Positions 35,422 through 46,125 of a DNA stretch of 64,000 nt are shown piece by piece. The stretch spans positions 1,612,001 through 1,676,000 of the forward strand of contig JAHRBC010000007.1 in assembly GCA_022702545.1 (NCBI GenBank). Direction: 5' to 3'. The DNA is from Phycomyces nitens (taxonomy: Eukaryota > Mucoromycota > Mucoromycetes > Mucorales > Phycomycetaceae). A program made the translations under genes and the position numbers. Numbering within the stretch: the first letter of the stretch is position 1; each line of letters starts with the position of its first letter. Below the pieces are notes generated by a model. It was not told the DNA's origin and did no database searches. It saw only the letters and a program-made list of their open reading frames with translations.

Positions 35422-37731
35422 ATGACAGCAGTTCCTAACCATGCTGGAGCCTGGAGCTCATTAGCATCCCACCTTAGCGAGGAGATGTAAGCCTGGAATG
35501 AATGGCATACTAGGCATGCAGTAGTCGATCGTCCTGGATCTAACAATGATCCTTTCCCCGCCCTTTTTTTTTTTACTTGAAAAATATATATATATATATA
35601 TATACTTTATATAGTCTCGAGACTTTAAATACCATGGGCTTTGACCAAATGACACCAGTCCAGGCAGGTGCAATTCCTCTGTTTATGAAGAACAAGGATG
35701 TTGTCGTCGAGGTAACTTTAATATAAAGACTATCTTGTGAGCATATTTATCGATACGTTTTTGATGACTATAGGCCGTAACAGGCTCAGGAAAGACTCTG
35801 GCGTTTGTGATTCCAATCATTGAAAAGTTATTGAGAAGAGAAGAGCCATTGAAGAACCATGAGATTGGTGCTGTAGTTATCACTCCTACTCGGTAAGTAT
35901 CTTTAAGCTACAAGAGTGATTGAACTTTTTTTTAAAAAAACAAAAAAAAAAACATCAGTGAATTGGCCCGTCAGATCCACAGTGTATTTGAACTCTTTGT
36001 AAAAGATCATCCTCGCCAGGACCAAATCGCCCTGGGTCTTTTTATTGGTGGTTCAGGATCGCTTCCCCAGGATACCGTTACATTCAAGCGCGATTGTCCT
36101 CGGATATTGATCGGTACTCCTGGCCGTCTGGATGAGCTCTTGTCAAAATCATCAAAATTGGTCAATACAAAGGAGTTGGAAGTTCTGGTCATGGATGAGG
36201 CCGATCGTCTGTTGGACATGGGCTTCACTCAGCAACTGAATAGCATCATTGCTCAGCTGCCTAAACAGCGTCGCACTGGCCTCTTCTCAGCAACCATGAC
36301 TGATGGTCTATCTGAACTTGTTCGTGCTGGTTTGCGTAACCCTGTTCGTATCGTAGTCAAGGTTGAGGATCTCAATAACAAGGGCACTGTCCAGCGTACA
36401 CCAGCAAGTCTTGAAATCGACTATGTTGTATGTGAGCCTGAGCAAAAGCTGACCCAGATGATCCGTATCCTCGAGGCTGAGCTAGCTGACCCAGAAGGCG
36501 CACGTAAATTCATTGTGTACTTTGCTACCTGTGCATGCGTGGACTACTTCTTTAAGCTCCTCTCACGTCTTCCCCAGTTCAAACCCTTCTCACTGCATTC
36601 TCTTCATGGTCAAATGGACCCAAAGAAGCGTACTGCAACCTACACTGCATACACCCAGCTTGCATCAGCCGTACCAGCCATCCTATTCTGTACAGATGTA
36701 GCCTCTCGAGGACTCGACATTCCCGAGGTAGACTATGTTATCCAAGTTGATCCTCCACAGGATCCAAAGGCATTTACCCACAGAGCTGGACGTGCTGCCC
36801 GTGCAGGTCGCAAAGGCAAGGCCACTGTGCTCTTGGTTCGTGGTAGAGAAGAGGTGTATGTGGACTTTTTGAGATTGCGCAAGGTTCCATTAGAAAGAGC
36901 ACCATACCGCCTTGCTGACGGCACACTCGTTGACAACTCTGTAAAGGGCGATGATGAAAAGGAATCGAGTGTGGCAGTAGACGATCCATCAGTAAACGAC
37001 GTTATTCGCGCAATGAGAGAGGTTGCAAAGACAGACAGAGATTTGTATGACCGTGCCATGAAAGCATTTGTGTCTTGGGCACGCGCATACTCCAAACACG
37101 AAGCAAACTACATCTTTAGAATCAAGGACGCAGAACTTGCTCGTGTTGCTACCGGGTATGCACTATTGAAACTGCCCAAGATGCCTGAGTTGAGAGACAA
37201 GAAGGATTCTGGATTCGAATACCAGGATATCGATGTAGGTGATATAACATGAAATCTACAAGATGGAGATGACTTAATTTGAAAACACTAGTGGGATAAC
37301 TACAAGTACGTTGATAAGCAAAAGGAAGAGAAGCGTGTACGTGAGATGCTTGAATACAAGGCAACTGCCCAGGCACGCGCAGAGGCACAAGCAAAGGCTC
37401 AGAAACCAAAAAAGTGAGTAGAATGGGTCGGTTGGGATATGTTTATTAAGTCTTGTTGGTTAGGTCGTCTGCTTGGTCTGAGAAGCAGGATGCCAAGGAT
37501 CGCAAGCTTGATCGCAAGGCAAAGAAGGAGCGCAAACGCGAATTCTTGAAACGATCTCTTGAAGAGGCCAAGATTGAAAAGGAAGAGTCTGAAGACGATT
37601 GGGATGAATTGGCCAATGAAGAACGTATGGCCAAAAAGGTCAAGCGTGGACGTATGGATAGAAAGGAGTTTGATAAGATGGTGATGGGTGATGATGAAAA
37701 GTTTGATCTGGAGATGGATCTTCCTGAATAG
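35422..37731 (+). CDS. SPB4: DEAD-box RNA helicase SPB4 (DDX55-like), 60S ribosome biogenesis
   Basis: ATP-dependent RNA helicase needed for late nucleolar 60S maturation. Six exons (35422-35486, 35615-35711, 35774-35892, 35959-37234, 37292-37413, 37464-37731) give 648 residues, close to the family length. Exon 1 reads [20 protein letters not shown]. Motifs run in order: Q-motif [17 protein letters not shown]; Walker A AVTGSGKT; Ia TPTRELARQ, formed across an exon junction; [12 protein letters not shown] ([15 protein letters not shown]); SAT (LFSATM); [11 protein letters not shown]; and [10 protein letters not shown] in place of the usual HRxGRxGR. The SPB4-specific C-terminal part follows ([38 protein letters not shown]) with a Lys/Glu-rich tail. 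The initial exon is short and inferred from splice phase. The GC in the [10 protein letters not shown] motif is normal for DDX55. Confidence 0.94.
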
Positions 37732-37826
37732 GCATACATACATACTCAAGATGTTTGCATATATTTTTTGTTTTTTTTGTTTTTTGTTTTGTGTATTTAT
37801 AAACTATTTTTTGTATTTCTTCTTAT

Positions 37827-38295
37827 TTACCACACAGAATTGGCCATGACATGATCAATAATCTGATTAAATACTTCTCTTTGCTCCTTCATGCTCTCTG
37901 TAGGTCTAAGGGCAATTCCCAGTAGCACCTGGCGTTTTTCGTGTGGGTTCATGGCTGCTACGGCCTGCGTGATCGAAGTTGCATACAGACAGTAAAGCTC
38001 ACATTGCTGACCTGTTGATTCTCCCAAGAGGACATGGCTAGTAGTAGGTACAGCAGTAGGATTGCTGGCCAAATGGGGAGGAATGTCAAATGTAGTTTGA
38101 ATCTATTGATATATTAACATATCATTTTCCTGGCCTTTCTTCTGGACCTACCAGAGTGCCAATCTTGCCATACTGCGAAATTACAAGAAAGATCTTGTCT
38201 TGATAACCTGTCAGCATAATCTCGGTGTGATGGCCATTGATTGTACACGCAGCCTGTCGATTTTTTAAAGGGAACTCTTCGTCTTGATTGGACAT
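37827..38295 (-). CDS. Proteasome assembly chaperone 3 (PSMG3-like)
   Basis: Small chaperone that pairs with PSMG4 (yeast Irc25/Poc4 type) to build the proteasome alpha-ring. Exon 1 (38295-38152) reads MSNQDEEFPLKNRQAACTIN and DKIFLVISQYGKIGTL. Exon 2, after an ATCAATAG acceptor, reads IQTTFDIPPHL, TTSHVLLGESTGQQCELYCL, VLLGIALRPTESMKEQREVF and ends DHVMANSVW at 37827. The arrangement ILV-x-QFGKMGTL, then KVLLG, then LLAVA, then W at the C-terminus matches human PSMG3. The stop lies 95 bp from the convergent SPB4 stop. Confidence 0.82.
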
Positions 38296-38477
38296 GGCGG
38301 TAATGGGTAAAGACGTCCTGTCGCGTCATCCCTTCCCGGTACACTTCTTCTTTCCTTTCTGTCAAAAGCAAGTCACACGACTCCCGTGCCTTTCAGATGC
38401 CCTATTTCATCTTCCACTTTTTTTTTGTTTTAAAGGCTCGACCTTTCTCTTATATCCTGCTACCTTTTCATAATACC
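38296..38477. promoter_or_regulatory. Divergent promoter region (PSMG3-like and small membrane protein gene)
   Basis: The start codons face away across 182 bp. The region is CT-rich on the plus strand. No known element is recognised. Confidence 0.45.
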
Positions 38478-38737
38478 ATGCCTCGGTTAAGTCAAGCACT
38501 TGGAATTTCATTTGGTGCATTGACAGGAGGAGCAGTTGTTCTTTACGTCTTGGAAATGTACAAAATCAAAGCCAAGGTCTGTTATACAGTCCAGGGACTA
38601 AAGTCCATATATTTAATTAAATGTCACTGCCTTATTTGTTCCACTAATTACCTTGTCTCTTTAACATTCTCATACAACTCATGCAGGAACAAAGACTGGC
38701 TCATTTGCTCGATTCCACTGTAGACTTTCAAGATTAA
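38478..38737 (+). CDS. Small single-pass membrane protein, unknown function
   Basis: Two exons (38478-38576 and 38687-38737) join in phase 0, with a CTAAT branch point in the intron and an ATGCAG acceptor. The product is about 49 residues: a short N-terminus, one hydrophobic segment with small residues (ISFGALTGGAVVLYVLEMY), then a positively charged and helical tail (KIKAK|EQRLAHLLDSTVDFQD). The shape resembles small inner-mitochondrial-membrane assembly proteins, but no specific family could be recognised. Splice signals and a complete reading frame support a real gene that ORF finders would miss. Confidence 0.6.
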
Positions 38738-41700
38738 AAAAAATCCCAAAGCTTTATACTTTTATATTCTCTAGCTCATTCCAACCTACAACAATCTCTA
38801 AAGACATATCGTCTTGTCTATCATTCAGCAGCATGCCTCCAACTATCTGTATATCTTGACCACCACCATTTTCACCGGCACTGTTCTTTCCGTCTCCCCC
38901 TTTTTTTTTCCAAGAATTTCCAACCCACCTTGCCTGATAGATTATCCTGTAAACAAGGCCCTGTCCTCGAAAGGTTCGGTGCCCCAAAGCACTAGCCAAC
39001 ATCCCCAAAGTTGAACCCCCGACCCGCTTTCCTCGGATTGGCTGGTCCTTTTTTTTGTTGTTGTTAAATACAGTGCTCATATATCATCTTGAGATTAAAA
39101 ATACACTATACACTTTTTGGTTGCCTTTTGGACAAATCAAAATTAATTTTCATATGTTCTACTTGCTTTGGACGAATCAAAAATAAAATCAACAGAATCA
39201 CCATGACGAATTATAAAAAAAAGTCTTGGCTACTTCTTTAACAGTAGTTGTACGCAACATTATGTCAACCCGGTTTATTCTTGTTAAATCATTCTCTGCA
39301 ATCTAGGCAAGTCTTAATTATATATACTCTAGAGCAGGCATGATTGGGCATTATCCAAATCTACAGGCACCCTTCTGCTCACCTTTTTTGGTCTTTCAAA
39401 AAAACAAAAACAAAAAAAAACAAGATTCTTACAGACAACAAGTAATATTTTTTTTTGATATATTCATAATCATTATTATCATTTACATGGGTTGTTTACA
39501 CTGAATACACTCTCATTTTACTCAAATATTAAATAAATTATACAACTTTAAAGATTAAACTTTAAATATTTCTAAAGGTTCTCTGATTCTCGAACAATTG
39601 TTTTAAAATAAAATTTAATGTGAATGAAGGCAAGAGTAATAGAACAATAGATTCTTCAGGCATGTTTTTAGAGAGTGCATTGGGTAGAAGCAAAAAAAAA
39701 CATCTGTTGTAGTGACAATTGCAGTCTTTTTTTTTCTATTGTGTGAACCCGAAATCAAGGACACTGATTCATTCAGATGACATGTACAAAAGCATGTCAT
39801 TAAAGATGGTCAGGGAAAAAAATGATAATTCTAGAATAAATACCGAGACAATTGAAGGTCCAGTTGGTGGTCAAATCAGAATGTTACAACTTCCAAAGTT
39901 CCAAGACCCCTCAATCATAACACAGATTCTAAAGAAAAAAAACTATGGCTTGTGTCCAAAATAAACTAGAGTCCTAGTACATCACTATCTAGAAAAATAA
40001 TACGGTACAAGAATGTAGAGACCAGGGTTCGAAAAAATGATGAAAAATGCGAGAAGCTTATACTTGAAACAAAGGCAATGGATTGCTTAATAACATTGGC
40101 AATTCAAATTAATATCAATAAAGTGCTGCCAATCAGGTTGTTTTCTTGTAATCTTTTGGAGACATGAATAATACTCAAATAAATCTGCTGAGCACAATCT
40201 TGAAATACTTGGTAGAGTTGTTTGATAAGAAGAATAGTTTGCAAATCGTACCTGAGCAGCACGCTTTGTATCCATATGATAAACATTCCAAGTTACAACA
40301 AATAAGATTAAACTTCAATCGATTGTCAACGTATATATGTCAGCGTGCATTTTTAGAAGTACCAAACAATCTGCATACTAGGCTGGTAACCATTTGAACG
40401 TATTGAAATCACGCTCTCACTAAAACAAATATACTTGAACAGATGGAGAACTTTGATATAAAATGCTGATAAAAAGAGCTGTTTTTATTTAGGAGAATGT
40501 TATCAGATTATCATTGAACTTGGAAAAAATCGAACAACTGGATAACAAATGTAAACTCAAAGGAAATATTCAAAAAAAAATGAGACTCAATTCAATCTTT
40601 GGTCTCTTTGAAAATGGCTATTTGACCATTTTGACTATCGGTAACAAAGACCTTGATATGGTATCGAGTAGAATATCAAAAGTACTAGGAACTAATTCAA
40701 ACGAGGGAAGAAAACATGTATCTCTGGCTATAAACATCCTGTATGAGTATATGACTTGGATTAAAATACTTTACGTAATGTAAGTTATGTTATACATATA
40801 TTATATCAATTTTCAAAACTCTCCTGTATTCTGTTTAATTGTAGATTATCATAATAAATCTCTTACTTAGGCTATATATATATATTAAAAAAATTCAAAT
40901 ACACTCAAATATGAATTCCACTTTTGAAAAATAGTTGAAAAAGCGTCATTTACTTGGGCTTCCTTTTGATTATTTATTCTTTTTTTTTTACTAATTTAAC
41001 TTTAAAAGGTACAAGAATCACAAATATTTCTTACAGCAAGATTAAAGGTACGGACTTTTCTCTTATACATTACATGGCTTATCGATTTGATCGAACAACA
41101 GGTCTCATTTCCTAGAAAAGAGTATATAGTGGTAAAGTTGATGCATATATAAATTTAGAAGATAATAGAAGAGCTATATATAATGGGGAATAGATACCAA
41201 ACTTACAGAATGGTAAATAGCATACACAGTTCCGTAGGCTGGCCAATGGGTCATGTTTGACTCCCTCCAACAAAAATAGGTATCTATAAATGCCATTATT
41301 TTTGTTCTTTATCGTTTTTTACTATAAAAACATAGTATAAAAATATACTAGTGAGACGGGCTGTGTTGGTTTATGTAAAGGAATGGTCCAAACGGTTAAA
41401 AGAAAAATAGAGTAAATATCGATCTCTTCTAACAACTCCTCAGCCCAAATATTGGCAATCGCCAGCTTGTTCTCTTGAGAAAGATATGAAAAGGAAAAGA
41501 AGTGAAGTGTAAGGCTTGTTCTTTATTGCTTTCATCGTTTTGACGTTTATATAGACATTTCGATAATAAATAAAATAATATAATTATTATGATATTACTA
41601 AGCTATTGTTAAAATGTTGGGATAGACCATGTTTCTTTGGATAGTTAACAATGAATAAGAGAGATAGATAGGAATAGATAAATGTTGTTGGGGTTCTTTG

Positions 41701-42565
41701 TTACAATCCTTATGATTTTCAATTGATTGCTGCGCCAGACGTAGCAATAATGTTCTTCCCAAGGTCATTACTTAACCAATTTGTTTACATAATTGATACA
41801 GAAAGATATGGGAATATATGATATGTTTGTGCCAGCCGGAAACATGGAGCTACACGCAACGTGTCAAGACTTTATGTGGCAAAGTAAGATCCAGTTACTA
41901 TTGAGAATACATCGAGATTATAGTTGTAGCTGAGCTAACCTAAACAAGAGTACCATTGTTTTTAATATGCCATATTTACATGCAATAGATGGAGAGATAT
42001 AGAGTCAAAGAGCAGATCATTTGAAGAGACAGAAAAATATCAAATCTCAAATAACAGTTACTGAGGGATTCTTACTTGCGAGATGCTGGGAATTCGGCTT
42101 TTATATTATTATATACAAATGTGTTTAAGTGAGGCTTTACGCCTAGGTTCTTTTTTTTTAGATGCATAAAATTTCTACAGAGTATTTCACAATCAAGTAT
42201 CTCTACTAGAGTTTTATGGAAGTTAGTTGCGCAATTTATTTTTCAATTTTTTTATTTAAATAAAATTTATTAGCTTTTAGACTAGAATATAGAGCGTATT
42301 CTTTTTTAAATATGTTGTTACAAACCAATATAATGATTTTAAGGTAACTTTGTATAGAGAAAGTGTATATATTGACCATTTCATTTTCTAGAATAAGAAA
42401 CATATATTAAAATTGAAACTACAAGTTTTTTTTATAGATTGTTATATATTATAACAGCACTATTTAAATTAAATAATTATACAAAAGCAAAGAAATAAGA
42501 TTGGGCGGCCCAAATGTAGATTGAGATATATGGTTTGCTAGTATCTTTGAAGGGAAACAAGACTA
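38738..42565. other. AT-rich gene desert with possible decayed coding tracts
   Basis: No intact gene. At 39719-39964, 40164-40397 and 40514-40783 the plus strand has long open frames of uncertain origin, for example LFDKKNSLQIVPEQHALYPY and NLEKIEQLDNKCKLKGNIQK. They are separated by stops and frame changes and may be one decayed ORF. The rest is extremely AT-rich with short TA and A/T runs. Confidence 0.4.
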
Positions 42566-42803
42566 CTGTGAGAGTGTTGTTTATTGAAGAAAGAATATTA
42601 TGATTGCTTATATACTATTATTCAAATTCCCTTGTAATTAGAGCCCCCATCGTGTAATGGCTGATTATCACTGTAACAGTGTGAAGTGTACGTGTGCCTG
42701 GTGTGTAACTGTTCCTGAGATGTTAACTTGCCAAGTTCATTAGCAAGTAGTAACCGGAGATCGGGTGTGGAGTCTGTATTTTACTCAACTGTGGTGTGTA
42801 TAC
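42566..42803 (+). repeat. Left copy of a 238-bp inverted repeat
   Basis: It begins CTGTGAGAGTGTT and ends GTGGTGTGTATAC. Its reverse complement recurs at 45886-46123 with near identity over the full length; most differences lie in the outer AT-rich 90 bp. A TA dinucleotide directly abuts the outer end (42564-42565), as it does at the other copy. Read on the minus strand the block also starts TGTGG and ends CACA, so an LTR is an alternative. Confidence 0.85.
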
Positions 42804-42966
42804 CACACGATGGACTCAATTTAATTTGTAGTAAAAGGGTTAATTAATGTAGCATTTTTGGTATCCAAGGTATGTCTTATATCTTTTTATTGTCTACTAT
42901 CTGCTGCAATAGATCAGATATTTTGGCCATGGTACATATAAAATACGTGTATAGTCTTACGGTTAC

Positions 42967-43323
42967 TGTTACGCAGTGTGTTATCTTTAAGGTGAAAATG
43001 TCCAGGATGAGAAGGATGGTGAAGAAGTAAGACTTGATGAAAACGAATAAAATAGAGAGAGAGAGAGAAACAGAGTAACTGCCTAATAATGGATCCAACA
43101 ATTCGTAACTTAGCAGGCAAATAGAATTGTTCTTCAAGAAAGGGTATTTCGACAAAGGAGTCAGATTCAAAGTAATTGTGAGTTAAAAGTTGTTTTTTTA
43201 TTTTATGAGCCACTTGTAAGTATTCATGTGTTTGTTATTTAGAAGAATGGTGGGGTGAGAGGGGAATATATCGGCATGTCTTAGACGGACAGAAGACGGA
43301 GAGGTCCAAAACACAGCGTGCCA
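42967..43323. repeat. Left copy of an LTR-like direct repeat (about 357 bp)
   Basis: Its ends TGTTACGC...GCGTGCCA correspond to TGTCACGC...GCGTGACA in the second copy at 45268-45623. About 60 bp at one end and 50 bp at the other are well conserved, including ACGGACAGAAGACGGAGA and a block holding AACAATTCGTA. The middle is diverged. The 5' flank is TTAC and the 3' flank CTAC. Confidence 0.7.
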
Positions 43324-44439
43324 CTACCTAGATGATATTGCATCAACTTGTAACGTTTTAATTTGTTAAAAACATATAATAATAATAAAGAAAACAAGCA
43401 AAAACATAAGATTAAATTGTTTTTTTTTTGCAAATAAACTGTGTATTTATATATGGCTTTAGTTATATAAGTATAGTATCTCAAAAACACGCCCCAGCTC
43501 TACCTCTAGCGTTTATTTTCTAAAACATTATCACTCCTTTATCATCAACATGGTGTAAATAGAAGACACGTAAGATGCAAACTTCACCTTTTCCCTTTTT
43601 ACTCTTCTTGTACTTGTGCTGGACTTTTCAAATTTTTATACCTTTAAGAAATACATATTCTACACATGCTATTAATTTTTGATAAGTTTGGAGCATGTAT
43701 TCCGTGCTCAATAGATGTTTTAATCCTGAAACAATTGGCCATTTAATTCTTGCCTCCTTGTTTCTTTGTGCATGTTTTACTGATCTAAAAATATTATCTG
43801 CAGTGTTTTTTCTCAACATGCAGAATTGTAACCAATAAAAACTTGGCTCACGTTCTCAAATATTAATTGACTCCATGGATTACTTGATATTCAAAGAATA
43901 TAGAATGTTGTGCTGGTTTTTCAATAGCTTGTACAAGGCCATATCGTCTTTATACAAAGATGAACAATGAAATGTTAAAGATGAGGATGAATGTCCACAA
44001 TTCATTTCATCGATTATTAGAATGCTTTTCTTTTGAATTTTTTGTAGGTGTAGATGGGCACACATTTTTATTGCTTACTCGCTACATTGAGTTGCGCAAA
44101 CAACCTTGATATAATATAAATAAAGTAAATCAAAGTCTAAGAAGCATCTTGAGGAAACAGAAATAAAGAGTATAAAAAATCAAGAGCAAAAGAGCAGAAC
44201 AAAGGATTCATGGTCAATTTGTCCTTTTGGATTCAAACACCAGGATCAGCTTGATCACTCCAGAGATTTTAGATGTGCCCGAGAAAGAAACTTCATCAGA
44301 AATCAATCGTCAATGACTTCTCCAGATGACTAGCAAGATACTGGATATCACCTATTCGGGACAAAGGGATGAAGGCGAGACAATGAGAGGGAATGAGAGA
44401 ACGTGGAGGCTACGTTTTACGTCGGCGGAATGGGGTTCA
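43324..44439. other. AT-rich stretch inside the repeat island
   Basis: No supported gene. Minus-strand ORFs at 43628-43819 and 43880-44065 are short and unrecognised. They could be remnants of the element's 3' part. Confidence 0.4.
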
Positions 44440-45190
44440 TCGCCAAAAAAAAATCTTTCCCAGGCCAATAGCCAAACAAACCACTTGTGTGGGCAAAGAT
44501 AAAGAAAATGCACAGAATTGTCAGTTGAGATTTGGGATACACGGCATGGTATGGAAGGAACGACTACTGGGAGGATCTGGTGTGGCGTCTACTACATGAA
44601 AGTTTATTGTGAAGAAAACGAAGCCAGATATTCCGGATAGAATTATGGATGTTCATGTGCCAGAAGAACTTCCATTTGGCCAGGGAGAGAGTTGGACTAA
44701 AAAGTGGAGGAGTGGGAGCTGAGGTGGGAATCACTCGAAAAAGTTGAGTTGTAAGGCTGTCAAATGAACAATGTGGTGCCGCTACTATGTCTAAGATACG
44801 TGAGAGGTCAAATACACCCAGCCCTTGTGCCTAAAGAAGGGAGATGTCTGGCAAGTTGAGGACTAGTGACTCGGTCAAGAGAAGTGGGCCTTGGTGATGA
44901 AATTTCCGAAAGCGCGTAACCTCTGAAGGAAGACGATGAAAAAGGCATCGAATGGTATCAGCATAGGTAAATGCATCTGAAATTAAGGCATGGCAATATA
45001 CTTTGGACAGGTAGAAGCCTTGGTTAGTGGGCTCCCAGGCAGAGGAGAGAGAAAGTCTCAGGCATATAGATGCAGAGAGTGGACGCGTTGGAGGGGTATG
45101 GAGAAAGTGATCGAATGTTTTCATAAACGGACATAGTGGATATATGTCTTTAGTGAAAGATTGGTGCAGAAGAAAAGGGTAAAGCAGAGG
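44440..45190 (-). mobile_element. LINE-type retrotransposon relic (region after the RT domain, with zf-RVT)
   Basis: On the minus strand the order is: SASICLRLSLSSAWEPTNQG, then YCHALISDAFTYADTIRCLF (open to 44831); then stops; then WKFFWHMNIHNSIRNIWLRF with LHNKL (about 44670-44590); then, shifted by one frame, STDNSVHFLYLCPHKWFVWL (about 44540-44480). The W-x(n)-W-R-x-L-H-N-K-L block followed by D-x(2)-HF-x(3)-CPHKW-x-VW is the zinc-binding C-terminal part (zf-RVT) of non-LTR reverse transcriptases. Stops and at least one frameshift show it is dead. The RT catalytic FADD-type motif was not found. Confidence 0.55.
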
Positions 45191-45267
45191 TAACAGCGGA
45201 TCTATGGTATTACTAAAGTTACAGTCAGCATAACTGATGTGCGGTGAGAAAAAGGAAGAAAGGTTAC

Positions 45268-45623
45268 TGTCACGCGGTGTGTTGTCTTTGGACAAGAAAT
45301 GTCCAAGAAGATAGACGGAGAGAGAGAGAGAGAGATTCTGACGTAAATATCCAACAATTCGTAGCTTAGCAAGCAAATGGAATTGTTCTTCAGGAAGAAA
45401 CGTAGAAGCAAAGGTAAGAGAAAGTTGTAAAGGGTTTAATTGAATAATTTATTTCATTAGATCTTTGTTGATATTTATATGAATAAAAATTGAAGAAATC
45501 GGGAAAGGTTGCTAGTAAAAATATGGAGTGCTCACTCTTAAAAGAGTGGCATGCTGATTGATAAAGAAGATGGTGTGCTTTCGGTACGGACAGAAGACGG
45601 AGAACCACAAACACGGCGTGACA
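45268..45623. repeat. Right copy of the LTR-like direct repeat (356 bp) with TTAC flanks
   Basis: It starts TGTCACGCGGTGTG and ends ACACGGCGTGACA, giving inverted TGTCACGC/GCGTGACA termini as in Ty3-like LTRs. Both sides carry TTAC (45264-45267 and 45624-45627), fitting a 4-bp target-site duplication and hence a solo LTR. A purine-rich tract precedes it (45246-45263). Confidence 0.7.
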
Positions 45624-45885
45624 TTACCACCTACGAGTGGACGAATCCAGCGTAGTTACAGACCAAGTTGTTGTCGTTTTGGGTCCAATGCTCCAATGTC
45701 TCCAGCTGCTTTAGGAGATACAATATAGTCATACTTGATTGGAGGGAACATTCGGTGTATAAGGAACTGATATCCACAAGAGCGTACTTGCTAAAGAAAA
45801 TCCAAAGTAAGAGAAGTGACTCCTAAGAGTGGATGCGGCAAGCCACTTTGATCTTGGCCAACAAGCTAGCTCGGAAGAGGCTGTA

Positions 45886-46123
45886 GTATACACACCACAG
45901 TTGAGTAAAATACAGACTCCACACCCGATCTCCGGTTACTACTTGCTAATGAACTTGGCAAGTTAACATCTCAGGAACAGTTACACACCAGGCACACATA
46001 CACTTCACACTGTTACAGTGATAACAAACCATTACACGATGAGGACTTTAATTACAAGGGAATTTGAATAATAGTAAATAAGGAATTATAATATTATTTC
46101 TTCAATAAATAACACTCTCACAG
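45886..46123 (-). repeat. Right copy of the 238-bp inverted repeat
   Basis: It begins GTATACACACCACAGTTGAG and ends AACACTCTCACAG, followed directly by TA (46124-46125). It is the reverse complement of 42566-42803 and the same length. Confidence 0.85.
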
Positions 46124-46125
46124 TA

